This document shows, one piece after another, positions 42,674 through 51,303 of a stretch of 64,000 nucleotides of DNA (positions within the stretch are counted from its first letter, which is position 1; every line of letters starts with the position of its first letter). The notes beneath the pieces are model-generated. The model was not told the DNA's origin and searched no databases. It worked only from the letters and a program-made list of their open reading frames with translations. Made by a program: the position numbers and the translations under genes. Origin of the DNA: JACCZX01 sp963824935 (GTDB taxonomy: Bacteria; Pseudomonadota; Gammaproteobacteria; Burkholderiales; Burkholderiaceae_F); contig CAWGRF010000004.1 in the NCBI GenBank assembly GCA_963824935.1, forward strand, positions 1-64,000. Reading direction: 5' to 3'.

Positions 42674-43648
42674 ATGCAGCACTCCAACATTCTCGTTATC
42701 GGCGGCTCCGGTTTTATCGGGCGCCATATCGTTGCGCGGTTGGCTGCGCGTGGCCTGCGAGTGACGGTGCCGACACGGCGGCGCGCGCGAGCTCGCCATC
42801 TGATCCTGCTGCCGACAGTCGATGTGGTCGAATGCGATGTGCATGATGACGCCACGCTCGACAATTTGGTGCTCGACAAGGACGCTGTGATCAATCTGGT
42901 GGGCATCCTGCACGGGTCGCGTGGACCGCACGGCTCACGGTACGGTCCCGCGTTTGCCCAAGCTCATGTGGAGCTGCCACGGCGCATCGTTGCAGTGTGC
43001 ACGGAACAGGGTGTCGATCGCTTTCTGCACATGAGCGCGCTCGGCGCCAACTCGAACGGCCCGTCGATGTATCAGCGCAGCAAGGGTGACGGTGAAGCGC
43101 TGGTGCAGGCATCGCAACTGAATTGGACCGTCTTTCGCCCCTCGGTCGTGTTCGGTCCGGAGGATAACTTTCTGAACCTGTTTGCAAAGCTCGCGAAGTT
43201 CTTTCCGCTGTTGCCGATTGGCGGTGCGAATGCGCGGTTCCAGCCAGTGTGGGTGGGCGACGTCGCCGACGCCTTCGTCGGCGCGCTCGACAACCTCGAT
43301 ACGTTTCGGCACACCTACGAACTCGCGGGCCCGCGTATTTATCGGCTGCGCGATCTGGTCGCGTTCGCAGCCGCCGCAAGCGGCCATCCTCGCCCCGTGA
43401 TTGCGCTGCCCGATTTTCTGGCACGAGCGCAGGCCTTCTTGATGGAGCTTGCGCCCGGCGAGCCGCTGATGTCGCGCGACAATCTCGACTCGATGAAAGT
43501 CGATAACGTTGCCACCAAACAGCCATTTTCGCCCGCGCCCGAGCTTGGCATCCAGATGACGCCGATGGAAGCCGAGGCGCCAGCGTATCTGTCGCGCTCG
43601 CACGCTCGCAGCCGATTCGGCATTTACCGCACTCGCGCGGGGCGCTAG
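42674..43648 (+). CDS. NAD(P)-binding protein, complex I NDUFA9 subunit family
   Basis: A 324-residue extended SDR-like protein with nucleotide motif ILVIGGSGFIGRHIVARLAA, VINLVGILHG, FLHMSALGANSNGPSMYQRS with the Tyr-x3-Lys-like site changed to Y-QRSK, and WTVFRPSVVFGPEDNFLNLF. This is the bacterial relative of complex I subunit NDUFA9, a presumed NAD(P)H-binding protein of unclear reaction. It starts a run of closely packed genes through cca. Confidence 0.88.
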   Translation: MQHSNILVIGGSGFIGRHIVARLAARGLRVTVPTRRRARARHLILLPTVDVVECDVHDDATLDNLVLDKDAVINLVGILHGSRGPHGSRYGPAFAQAHVELPRRIVAVCTEQGVDRFLHMSALGANSNGPSMYQRSKGDGEALVQASQLNWTVFRPSVVFGPEDNFLNLFAKLAKFFPLLPIGGANARFQPVWVGDVADAFVGALDNLDTFRHTYELAGPRIYRLRDLVAFAAAASGHPRPVIALPDFLARAQAFLMELAPGEPLMSRDNLDSMKVDNVATKQPFSPAPELGIQMTPMEAEAPAYLSRSHARSRFGIYRTRAGR

Positions 43649-43652
43649 CGAT

Positions 43653-43946
43653 ATGGCCGACGCCAAGTACGAAATCCCCGACGACTTCCTCGAAGCGGCC
43701 GATCGCTTCGTAACACTTGCCAACGAAATGGGCGAGCAGTATTCACCCGACTGGGTACGCGCGGTGCTGATGTACGCGGCAGCTCGCTATAACGCATTTA
43801 ACTGGCTGACCAGCGACGAGCACCGTGACCAGTCGCTCGACGCTGCGGCAGCATACTTTCGCAACGAGTACGAAACGATGTTTCGCGAGAACGTCAAGGA
43901 AATCGAGCCGGTATATCGAGGCGGCATGACGGGCAAGCCACAATGA
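43653..43946 (+). CDS. DUF3144 protein
   Basis: A 97-residue acidic cytosolic protein with PDDFLEAADRFVTLANEMGE, VRAVLMYAAARYNAFNWLT and FRNEYETMFRENV, the DUF3144 pattern. The function is unknown. It lies 4 bases after the NDUFA9-like gene and overlaps the GST gene by four bases (ATGA), so it is part of that operon. Confidence 0.82.
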   Translation: MADAKYEIPDDFLEAADRFVTLANEMGEQYSPDWVRAVLMYAAARYNAFNWLTSDEHRDQSLDAAAAYFRNEYETMFRENVKEIEPVYRGGMTGKPQ

Positions 43947-44587
43947 GTCTGACACTGGTGATCGGCAACAAGAACTATTCATCCTGGTCGCTGCGGCCGT
44001 GGCTCGCGATGAAGCATGCGGGTATCGAGTTCGACGAGGCTAACGTGTTGTTGCAGCGTCCGCAGACGCGGGAGGAAATCCTGCGCTATTCGCCGAGCGG
44101 TCGCGTGCCGTGCCTGATCGATGGCGATTTGACGGTGTTCGATTCACTCGCGATCTGCGAGTACGTGAATGAACGGCACGCCGGTGGACGCCTGTGGCCG
44201 CGCGACGTCGCGGAGCGGGCGCAAGCGCGCTCAGTAGTCGCCGAGATGCATTCGAGCTTTGCGGCGCTGCGCACCCACATGCCGATGGATATTCGCTCCC
44301 GTCATTCCAGCAAGGGCGCGGCCGCGCAGGATCGTGAAGACGTAGCGGCCGACATCGCGCGCATTCACTCGGTGTGGGGCGAATGTCTTAGACAGGGCGG
44401 CCCGCTGCTATTCGGCAGTTTTTCGATCGCCGATGCCTTCTATGCACCGGTCGTGACGCGCTTTGCCACCTACGGCGTCAAGCTGCCTCCGCTGCTCGCC
44501 GCCTACTCCGAATCCGTACTGGCGTTGCCGGCGATGCAGCAGTGGATCGCCGCAGCGAAAGCCGAAACCGAAACGATCGAAGCGTGA
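43943..44587 (+). CDS. glutathione S-transferase family protein
   Basis: A 214-residue GST with thioredoxin-like N-terminal domain (LVIGNKNYSSWSLRPWLAMK, with Ser/Tyr candidates for the active site, then SGRVPCLIDGDLTVFDSLAI, the cis-Pro and DS glutathione-binding motif) and a helical C-terminal domain. The substrate is unknown. It overlaps DUF3144 upstream and cca downstream by four bases each. Confidence 0.9.
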   Translation: MSLTLVIGNKNYSSWSLRPWLAMKHAGIEFDEANVLLQRPQTREEILRYSPSGRVPCLIDGDLTVFDSLAICEYVNERHAGGRLWPRDVAERAQARSVVAEMHSSFAALRTHMPMDIRSRHSSKGAAAQDREDVAADIARIHSVWGECLRQGGPLLFGSFSIADAFYAPVVTRFATYGVKLPPLLAAYSESVLALPAMQQWIAAAKAETETIEA

Positions 44588-45699
44588 AAGCGTACCGAGT
44601 CGGCGGCTTCGTGCGCGACCATCTGCTCGGTAACGAGCAACGCAAGTTAGGCGAACTCGACGCAGCGCTTGAAACCGATCGCGATTGGGTCGTCGTTGGT
44701 TCGACGCCGGAGCAGATGATCGCGCTCGGCTATCGTCCAGTGGGCAAAGATTTTCCTGTGTTTCTGCATCCGGAAACGCAGGATGAATACGCGCTGGCGC
44801 GCACCGAGCGCAAGACAGGGCCGGGCTACACAGGCTTTGCCACGCACGCCGCTCCCGACGTGACGCTCGAGCAGGATCTGGCGCGGCGCGACCTCACCAT
44901 TAACGCGATGGCGCTTGACGACGCTGGCGCGTTGATCGATCCGTACAACGGCAAACGCGATCTCGAGGCCGGGATTTTGCGGCATGTAAGTCCGGCGTTT
45001 GTAGAAGACCCGGTGCGCATTTTGCGAGTCGCCCGCTTTGCCGCGCGCTTTCCGAAGTTCAGTGTTGCGCCCGAGACGGCGGCGCTGATGCGTCAAATGG
45101 TTCGCAATGGCGAAGCCGATTCGCTTGTTCCTGAGCGCGTAATGCAGGAGCTTTCACGCGGATTAATGGAACAGAAACCTTCGCGCATGCTCAACGTGCT
45201 CGTTGCATGCGGGTTGATCGGCCGCTTGTTTGCGGAGCTCGAAGACCTGGGCCCGACCAGCGCTGCACTCGATCGCGCCGCGCAGATGCAGTTGCTGTTG
45301 CCCTCGCGCTTTGCGGTGCTGGCAGGCGCCTGCCGATCGTCGCGCGCGGTTGCCGACTTTTTGGGCAAGTTGCGGGCACAGCACGACGCTGCGCAGCTGG
45401 CGCGGCTGCTGGTCGAATTGCGTGAGCCGCTTAAGAACGCGGAAAGCTCGGCGGCGATCGTCGATGTGCTCGAGCGCAGCGACGCATTTCGGCGGCCGGA
45501 GCGATTCGAATGGTTGTTGCTGGCGTTCGAGGCGGCTACCGATGCGTCAGCCGAGCGCTTCCGGCGCGCGTTGCAAGCGGCGGCCCAGGTGGATGCAGGC
45601 GCGCTGGCCAGTTTGCATCACAATGATCCGGCCGAGATACAGCGCGCAGTCAGACAGGCGCGTGTCGTGGCGGTGGGAGGCGCGCTCAGTTCGCCTTGA
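44584..45699 (+). CDS. cca: CCA tRNA nucleotidyltransferase, HD-less form
   Basis: Adds or repairs the CCA end of tRNA. The GTG start at 44584 gives KAYRVGGFVRDHLLG, then TDRDWVVVGSTPEQM, KDFPVFLHPETQDEYALART, ARRDLTINAMALDD and DPVRILRVARFAARF, all typical of gamma/betaproteobacterial Cca. The product is 371 residues, shorter than E. coli's 412, and the segment that should hold the HD phosphohydrolase motif (HxxxH...HDLGKG) is missing after RLFAELEDLGPTS. About ten extra residues sit between the RDHLLG and TDRDW motifs. It overlaps the GST stop (GTGA). Confidence 0.9.
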   Translation: MKAYRVGGFVRDHLLGNEQRKLGELDAALETDRDWVVVGSTPEQMIALGYRPVGKDFPVFLHPETQDEYALARTERKTGPGYTGFATHAAPDVTLEQDLARRDLTINAMALDDAGALIDPYNGKRDLEAGILRHVSPAFVEDPVRILRVARFAARFPKFSVAPETAALMRQMVRNGEADSLVPERVMQELSRGLMEQKPSRMLNVLVACGLIGRLFAELEDLGPTSAALDRAAQMQLLLPSRFAVLAGACRSSRAVADFLGKLRAQHDAAQLARLLVELREPLKNAESSAAIVDVLERSDAFRRPERFEWLLLAFEAATDASAERFRRALQAAAQVDAGALASLHHNDPAEIQRAVRQARVVAVGGALSSP

Positions 45700-45704
45700 T
45701 GGCG

Positions 45705-45896
45705 TCAGAACAACTGGGCGATCAGCATTAGTAAGAGTGACAGAATGACCGTGCTGGTGAACGGCAAGACGTACTCGCGGCCGTTACGCGTAAAACGCAG
45801 GTCCCCGGGCAATCGCCCGATACCGAGCTTGGCGAGCCACGGCTGCAATGCAGTCAGAACCAGCAGTGCGATAAAGGTCGTCAGCAGCCACTTCAT
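45705..45896 (-). CDS. DUF2905 small membrane protein
   Basis: A 63-residue protein with two helices (WLLTTFIALLVLTALQPWL and STVILSLLLMLIAQLF) around GIGRLPGDLRFTRNGREYVLPF, the DUF2905 signature with its PGDxxxxR motif. The function is unknown. The ATG at 45896 is the first Met that gives the normal N-terminus MKWLL. It converges with cca and follows the MidA gene by 28 bases on the same strand. Confidence 0.85.
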   Translation of the reverse strand: MKWLLTTFIALLVLTALQPWLAKLGIGRLPGDLRFTRNGREYVLPFTSTVILSLLLMLIAQLF

Positions 45897-45924
45897 CCGG
45901 AGCAGTTTACGCAGTGTGTGGTTG

Positions 45925-47073
45925 CTACAGCGAATGCAAACGGTCACCGTGCGAAAAGCCGAGCAAGGGGCCGCGAATGCCGCGGCCGACGAGCAGCACT
46001 TTGACGAGCTCACCCATTTCCGCTTCCGAGATCAGCCGATGGACTGCACCGGAATGCTGCGGCGTGTGCTGGGCTTGTAGTTGACGCAGCACTCCGCAAT
46101 TCAACAGAAAGTGTGCCTGCGATGTGTAGCCCAGCACGTCCAGACCGGCACCGTGCGCCGCCTGCGCCAGCGCGGAAAAATCCACATGCGCGGTCAGATC
46201 ATTCAGTCCCGGAAACCAGAACGGATCAGCGTGCGCATGATGTCGAAAGTGACACATGATCGTTCCCATTAGGCGTTGCGGGTGGTAGTACTCGCGCTGC
46301 GGAAATCCGTAGTCGATCACCAGCAACGCCCCGCGTGCCAGCCACTCGGCGCTTGATCGCATCCAGCTTTCGGCAACCGGATTCACTTCGGATGCGTAGC
46401 CGTCGGGCAGCGGGCCGTGCTCGCTTTCGATGGCGTCGACTGCCGTGGCAAGTTCATCACCAGCAGGTCGCTCGTCAAACGCAAAGCCGCCGTTGCTGAA
46501 GACAACTCCGCGCTCGAACGTCGCGTTGCTGCGCTTGACGAAAATCTTGACCGGCATCACGTCGAGCACTTCGTTCGCCAGCATCACGCCTTCAAATTCC
46601 GTCGGAGGTGCCGTCAGCCATTGGACTTGCCTGCCCTGTAGCCGCGTACGTTGCCGATCGACCAGATCGGGGGAGACCTCAACGATCGAATATCCCTGCA
46701 CCGCAACCTTGCGATCCTCGAGCGCTGCGATCAAATCGCGGGCGAGCGTGCCAGAGCCGGCGCCGAACTCGACGATGCGTGCCGGCGTCTGCTCGAACAG
46801 TTGCGCGAACTGTTCCGCCAGCGCCTGCGCAAACAGCGGTGAAATCTCTGGTGCAGTGACAAAGTCGCCGCCGGTAGCAGCGTCTCCGAACTTGCGCGCA
46901 CCGGCAGCGTAGTAACCGAGCCCCGGCTGATACAGCACAAGTTGCATATACCGATCGAACGGAATCCAGCCGCCGGCGTGTTCGATCTCCTGAGCGATGT
47001 GCGCTGCCAAGCGCGTGCTGTGCTCGATCTCTGCGGGGCTCGGCGACGGCATTGATGAATGAACGGCGCTCAT
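45925..47073 (-). CDS. SAM-dependent methyltransferase, MidA/NDUFAF7 family
   Basis: A 382-residue protein with GGWIPFDRYMQLVLYQPGLG, the GDFVTAPEISPLFAQALAEQ block, SAM motif RIVEFGAGSGTLARDLI, and EGVMLANEVLDVMPVKIF. NDUFAF7/MidA methylates an arginine of respiratory complex I in eukaryotes; the bacterial substrate is not established. Start ATG at 47073 (MSAVHSS) or 47052 (MPSPSP). It is divergent from the SDR gene. Confidence 0.9.
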   Translation of the reverse strand: MSAVHSSMPSPSPAEIEHSTRLAAHIAQEIEHAGGWIPFDRYMQLVLYQPGLGYYAAGARKFGDAATGGDFVTAPEISPLFAQALAEQFAQLFEQTPARIVEFGAGSGTLARDLIAALEDRKVAVQGYSIVEVSPDLVDRQRTRLQGRQVQWLTAPPTEFEGVMLANEVLDVMPVKIFVKRSNATFERGVVFSNGGFAFDERPAGDELATAVDAIESEHGPLPDGYASEVNPVAESWMRSSAEWLARGALLVIDYGFPQREYYHPQRLMGTIMCHFRHHAHADPFWFPGLNDLTAHVDFSALAQAAHGAGLDVLGYTSQAHFLLNCGVLRQLQAQHTPQHSGAVHRLISEAEMGELVKVLLVGRGIRGPLLGFSHGDRLHSL

Positions 47074-47135
47074 CAACCGATGGTACTGCCGGTAAACTCT
47101 CGCGCCTCCCGCACCCTCTGCAAGCAACTCTTGAT

Positions 47136-47933
47136 ATGCCTGAATTGCCGAATCGCGCCGCGCTAGTGACCGGCGGTGCACGCCGTATCGGCCGCGAGAT
47201 TGCGCTTGCCCTCGCGCGAGACGGCTGGGATGTGGCAGTTCACTACGCGACATCGCGTGATGACGCACTGGACACAGTGGCGCAGATCGAAGCGCTTGGA
47301 CGACACGCGATTGCGGTGAATCGCGATCTTGCGGTCGAAGCGGGTGTCTTGAGCCTGCTCGCCGAATGTGCCAGCGAGCTCGCTCCGGTGACCTGCGTCG
47401 TCAACAATGCGTCGCTGTTCGAATACGACAATGTTGCGCGCTTTACAGGCGACCATCTGCTGCGCGCGATGCGCACAAATGCCGCTGCGCCGATACTGCT
47501 GGCGCGTTCTCTGCATCAGCAGCTGGCGCAGGACGAGCGCGGTGTTGTAATCAATTTGCTCGATCAGAAGCTCGAGAATCCGAATCCGGACTTTTTTTCG
47601 TACACGCTGTCGAAAGCGGCGCTCAACGAGGCGACAGCGCTGTTGGCAATCGCGCTGGCGCCGAAGGTCAGAGTCGTTGGCATCTCGCCCGGGATCACGC
47701 TTGCATCGAGTCTACAAAGCGAAAGCGGTTTCGACGCGGCGCATCGTAGGACGCCGCTCGGCCGCTCCAGCACGCCGGCCGACATTGCTCAAGCGGCTGT
47801 CTATCTGGCGAATGCCGGAGCGGTCACCGGTTCTGTCTTGCTGGTCGATGGCGGACAACACCTGGTTCCGAGTTCGCGCGACGTGATGTTCTTGACCGAG
47901 CCGGCAGCCGATACGAGGCTACCCCACGAATGA
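47136..47933 (+). CDS. SDR oxidoreductase, FolM/pteridine reductase-like
   Basis: A 265-residue short-chain dehydrogenase with AALVTGGARRIGREIALALA (the GGxxxIG motif with the Arg-Arg pair favouring NADPH), VNNASLFEYD, catalytic Y-x3-K in SYTLSKAALNEA and SPGITLASS. The GARRIG and NNAS motifs with the adjacent folB-like gene point to a dihydromonapterin/dihydrofolate reductase (FolM) role. Start ATG at 47136 by homology. It overlaps folB by four bases. Confidence 0.85.
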   Translation: MPELPNRAALVTGGARRIGREIALALARDGWDVAVHYATSRDDALDTVAQIEALGRHAIAVNRDLAVEAGVLSLLAECASELAPVTCVVNNASLFEYDNVARFTGDHLLRAMRTNAAAPILLARSLHQQLAQDERGVVINLLDQKLENPNPDFFSYTLSKAALNEATALLAIALAPKVRVVGISPGITLASSLQSESGFDAAHRRTPLGRSSTPADIAQAAVYLANAGAVTGSVLLVDGGQHLVPSSRDVMFLTEPAADTRLPHE

Positions 47934-48322
47934 GCCTGCTGCTCGATGCTCGCCTTGCCGATTGCCGCAGGATTTTTCTGCGCAACTATGTCGTCGACGC
48001 CAACATCGGTGTCCATGCCCACGAGAAAAATGGCGCACAGCGCGTTGCCCTGAATGTCGATGTGTTCATTCCGCTTGCACTGTCGACGCCGCGCCATGAT
48101 CGGATTCACGAAGTGGTCGATTACGACTTCATTCGGCTTGCGATCAAGCACCGAATCGAACAAGGTCACATCAACTTGCAGGAGACTCTGATCGACGATA
48201 TTGCGCGATCATTGCTCGCGCATCCGGCCGTGCGCGCGGTCCGAGTATCGAGCGAAAAGCCCGACGTGTACGACGACGTGGATGCGGTCGGTATCGAGAT
48301 CATGCATTTCAAGGAAGCCTGA
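47930..48322 (+). CDS. folB: dihydroneopterin aldolase family protein (FolB/FolX)
   Basis: A 130-residue pterin enzyme with RIFLRNYVVDANIGVHAHEK, QRVALNVDVFIPL, and VDYDFIRLAIKHRIEQGHIN, ending VRVSSEKPDVYDDVDAVGIE. It would cleave or epimerise dihydroneopterin in folate or tetrahydromonapterin synthesis; aldolase and epimerase forms are hard to tell apart. It is coupled to the FolM-like gene upstream and shares its last base with ttcA. Confidence 0.87.
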   Translation: MSLLLDARLADCRRIFLRNYVVDANIGVHAHEKNGAQRVALNVDVFIPLALSTPRHDRIHEVVDYDFIRLAIKHRIEQGHINLQETLIDDIARSLLAHPAVRAVRVSSEKPDVYDDVDAVGIEIMHFKEA

Positions 48323-49218
48323 TGAACGCACCAGAACATCGCCTGCGAAAACTTGCGCAAGAAAACAACAAGCTTGAAAAGCGCTTGCTGCGCCTGACGG
48401 GCCAGGCGATCACACAGTTCAACATGATCGAAGCCGGCGACAAGGTGATGGTGTGCCTGTCCGGAGGCAAGGATAGCTACAGCCTGTTGGAGGTGCTGCT
48501 GCTGTTGCGCGAGCGCGCGCCGATCGATTTCGACATCGTTGCGGTCAATCTCGATCAGAAGCAGCCCGGATTCCCGGAAGAAGTCTTGCCCGCGTACCTG
48601 CGATCCAAAGGCGTTCCGTTTCACATTGAAACGCAGGACACGTACTCGATCGTCAAGCGCGTGATTCCCGAGGGCAAGACGATGTGTTCGTTGTGCTCGC
48701 GGTTGCGCCGCGGCGTCTTGTACCGCGTCGCCGGCGAACTGGGTGCGACCAAGATAGCGCTCGGTCATCACCGCGACGACATTTTGGGCACGTTCTTCCT
48801 GAATTTGTTTTACGGCGGAACACTGAAAGGCATGCCGCCGAAGCTATTGTCCGACGACGGCAAGCACATCGTGATTCGGCCGCTCGCGTACGTCGAGGAA
48901 GCCGACCTGGCGCGCTATGCGGAGGTCAGGCAATTTCCGATCATTCCGTGCAACCTGTGCGGCTCACAAGTCAATCTGAAGCGGCAGGAGATCAAGCGCA
49001 TGCTGCTCGAATGGCAAAAGCGTTTCCCGGGGAGAGTCGAGAACACGTTTAATGCGTTAGCCAGGGTCGTGCCATCGCATCTGATGGACGCAAGGCTGTT
49101 TGACTTTGCAGCATTACAAACGAGCGGGCGCCCTGAACGGGACGGCGATATCGCTTTCGACGCCCCGCCGTGCAGTGACGCCGAAGACGCAGCGGCCGAC
49201 GTGATCCGCTTTGCGTAA
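48322..49218 (+). CDS. ttcA: tRNA 2-thiocytidine(32) synthetase TtcA
   Basis: Iron-sulfur tRNA thiolase of 298 residues. PP-loop VCLSGGKDSYSLLEVLLLL is followed by the two Cys pairs that hold the cluster, MCSLCSRLRRG and PCNLCGSQVNLKRQ, and by ALGHHRDDILGTFFLNLFYG. It begins with ENNKLEKRLLRLTGQAI. It directly follows folB (TGATG junction). Confidence 0.96.
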   Translation: MNAPEHRLRKLAQENNKLEKRLLRLTGQAITQFNMIEAGDKVMVCLSGGKDSYSLLEVLLLLRERAPIDFDIVAVNLDQKQPGFPEEVLPAYLRSKGVPFHIETQDTYSIVKRVIPEGKTMCSLCSRLRRGVLYRVAGELGATKIALGHHRDDILGTFFLNLFYGGTLKGMPPKLLSDDGKHIVIRPLAYVEEADLARYAEVRQFPIIPCNLCGSQVNLKRQEIKRMLLEWQKRFPGRVENTFNALARVVPSHLMDARLFDFAALQTSGRPERDGDIAFDAPPCSDAEDAAADVIRFA

Positions 49219-49269
49219 TGCCTATGCCAATCGCAGCGTCTATCACTTCTCCATTACACCGGGGTAGAG

Positions 49270-49738
49270 ATGAATCTGACATCGACTGCATTCGCACACC
49301 AAGGCGAGATTCCCTCGATGTACACATGTGAAGGCGATGACTTATTCGCCGCCGCTAGCATGGAGCGAGGTACCTACCGAGGCCAAGAGTCTCGCGCTGA
49401 TCGTCGACGATCCCGATGCGCCCGATCCCGCAGCGCCGAAGACGACGTGGGTGCACTGGGTGTTGTACAACTTACCAACGAGCGCAACGGGCGTGCCCGA
49501 GCGCGGCAAACCGCTCCCTAAAGGCTCGCGCGAGGGTCTGAACGACTGGCATCGCACCGGCTATGGCGGTCCATGTCCACCCATCGGCCGCCACCGCTAC
49601 TTTTTCAAGTTGTACGCGCTGGACACCGAACTTGCGGATCTGGCGCGGCCGACGAAGGCGCGTCTTGAACAGGCGATGCATGACCACGTGGTCGCGCGCG
49701 CCGAACTGATCGGAACCTATCAGAAGCAGCGTCGCTGA
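49270..49738 (+). CDS. YbhB/YbcL (PEBP/Raf kinase inhibitor-like) protein, single frameshift
   Basis: A PEBP-fold protein. The first frame reads MNLTSTAFAHQGEIPSMYTC-EGDD; after one extra T near 49340 (GACTTATTCG) the protein continues SPPLAWSEVPTEAKSLALIV, DPDAPDPAAPKTTWVHWVLY and NDWHRTGYGGPCPPIGRHRY, the ligand-binding core. The span is 3n+1. Corrected length is about 155 residues, normal for the family. The function in bacteria is unclear. It converges with the metC-like gene. Confidence 0.88.
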
Positions 49739-49741
49739 CAT

Positions 49742-50852
49742 TCAAGCAGCATCGAGCGCGCGCTCGACCTCCTTGCACAACACTTCGGTCGGTTCGCAGC
49801 CGACCGAAAGACGAATAAAGCCCTCGGGCACGGCATCGCCCCAGCGTGCGCGTCGTTCGGCGCGGACGTGTGAACTCCGCCGAAGCTGGTCGATGCGCGC
49901 ATCAGCGCACACCCTTCGATGAAGCGCTCGGCGAGGGTCTTATCCGGCAGAGTCACGGCCACGAGGCTACCGCCGCTCGCCATTTGCCTCTGCGCCAGCG
50001 CATGCGCCGGATGTGATGGCAAACCGGGATAACGAACCGCAACGACTTTCGGGTGCTGGGCCAGCCGCTGCGCAAGCATCAGCGCGTTGGCGCACATTCG
50101 CGAAGTGCGAACCTCGAGCGTTTCGAGTCCGCGATGCACGAGCCACGCTTCGAACGGACCGGGAACCGCTCCGGCAATCTTGCGCCAGTCGCGTACGGCA
50201 GCGATCAACTGAGCATCGCGCGAGCTGACGTGGCCGAACAAAACGTCCGAATGCCCATTCAGCGCCTTGGTGTCGGCTGATACGACGACATCCGCGCCCG
50301 AGGTCGAGCGGTCGCTGTCCCAGTGGCGTCATCGTCGTGTTGTCGACCGCGAGCAGCGCACCGGCCGCTTTCGCGTTGCGCGCGACCGCAGCGATATCGG
50401 CCATGTCGAGACCCGGATTGGACGGCGTCTCGATCCACACCACTCGATAACCGGCAAGCGAACGTGTTGCGACTTCGGAGGTCGGGCAGTGGTCGACCGT
50501 CACACCGCATCGGCAGCAAGTACTTTTCAGCGAACACGCGCACCGTGTAGTAGCCATCCGACGGCAGCAACACGCGGTCACCTGACTTCAGCGTGCTGTA
50601 GAGCAGCGCAGCGATCGCCGCCATGCCCGATGGAAACGTCACGGTCTCAGCATCTTCCAATACCGCAAGCGATTCCTCGAGCGCGGTCCAGGTCGGATTC
50701 GCCCAGCGCGCGTATTGGTACGGCCCGCTCGGATCGTCAGCAAGTCGGTAGACGGAGGTGTTGACGATCGGAGGTGAGAAAGCGCCGCCGATGTCAGTGG
50801 ACTTGCTCGCGTGATGCAAGCTGCGCGCGAAAATGTCGTCGATATCGGACAT
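49742..50852 (-). pseudogene. metC: cystathionine beta-lyase / trans-sulfuration enzyme, three frameshifts
   Basis: A PLP-dependent Cys/Met-metabolism enzyme split over three frames. Frame 1 (from 50852) has PPIVNTSVYRLADDPSGPY and SGMAAIAALLYSTLKSGD; at about 50515 it shifts to HCPTSEVATRSLAGYRVVWI and ETPSNPGLDMADI; near 50310 to VVVSADTKALNGHSDVLFGH with the PLP lysine, and PGPFEAWLVHRGLETLEVR; and near 49870 to RWGDAVPEGFIRLSVGCEP, ending at 49742. All catalytic parts are present once reassembled, so this may be an intact gene with three sequence errors; true decay is the alternative. Confidence 0.83.
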
Positions 50853-50917
50853 GCGGGGGCTCCTTCGGGCAGGAAGCTACATTACCTGTCCGTGAGAACG
50901 CCGAATGCGGACGATGC

Positions 50918-51136
50918 TCAGATCAGCCACCAGGCCATGCCGGCGATGGCGGCCGCCATCAGCACCCAGAGCTCGGTCCGCACACCGCCGACCGCGCGAT
51001 CATCGGCCGCTGCCGCTTCGGCTATCTTGACCGCCACCCGAACCCGTTGCGGCGCTCGTTCGGCATGAAAGGCGAGCATGGCCCACTCCTGCATTGACAC
51101 TTCCTGGACGGTGACCGACGCTTCTTTAGTGATCAT
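50918..51136 (-). CDS. hypothetical 72-residue protein with C-terminal membrane anchor
   Basis: ATG at 51136 with ribosome site GAGAGGAACC. The product starts MITKEASVTVQEVSMQEWAM, has a helical middle rich in Ala/Arg and a single C-terminal helix (LWVLMAAAIAGMAWWLI). It is divergent from the winged-helix/ATPase regulator across 167 bases containing tandem CTTAAAAC repeats, so it is a candidate target or partner of that regulator. No family is recognised. Confidence 0.6.
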   Translation of the reverse strand: MITKEASVTVQEVSMQEWAMLAFHAERAPQRVRVAVKIAEAAAADDRAVGGVRTELWVLMAAAIAGMAWWLI

Positions 51137-51230
51137 GATGGTTCCTCTCGGCTCAAGGTGAAGGTGGTTGGATGCGTTTGGCGGAGACGAATCGTCGGGC
51201 TGAAGCACCTCTAAGGTCGTTGGGACGGGG

Positions 51231-51250
51231 CTTAAAACTCCTTAAAACCG
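51231..51250. promoter_or_regulatory. tandem 10-bp direct repeat, candidate operator
   Basis: CTTAAAACTC then CTTAAAACCG, two half-sites exactly 10 bases apart, 53 bases before the start of the winged-helix regulator gene. OmpR-type winged-helix proteins bind direct repeats spaced 10-11 bases, so autoregulation or control of the divergent small gene is plausible. Confidence 0.5.
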
Positions 51251-51303
51251 CGGCGGCGGGCTAAGCTCGTCTGCCACCCATCGACTCCCTGTATCGGCAC
51301 ACG

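Noticed and set aside
50918..51136. A Gly-Gly in the 72-residue protein as a second double-glycine leader
   Set aside because: Positions -12, -8, -7 and -4 do not fit the consensus and the residues after Gly-Gly form a membrane anchor.
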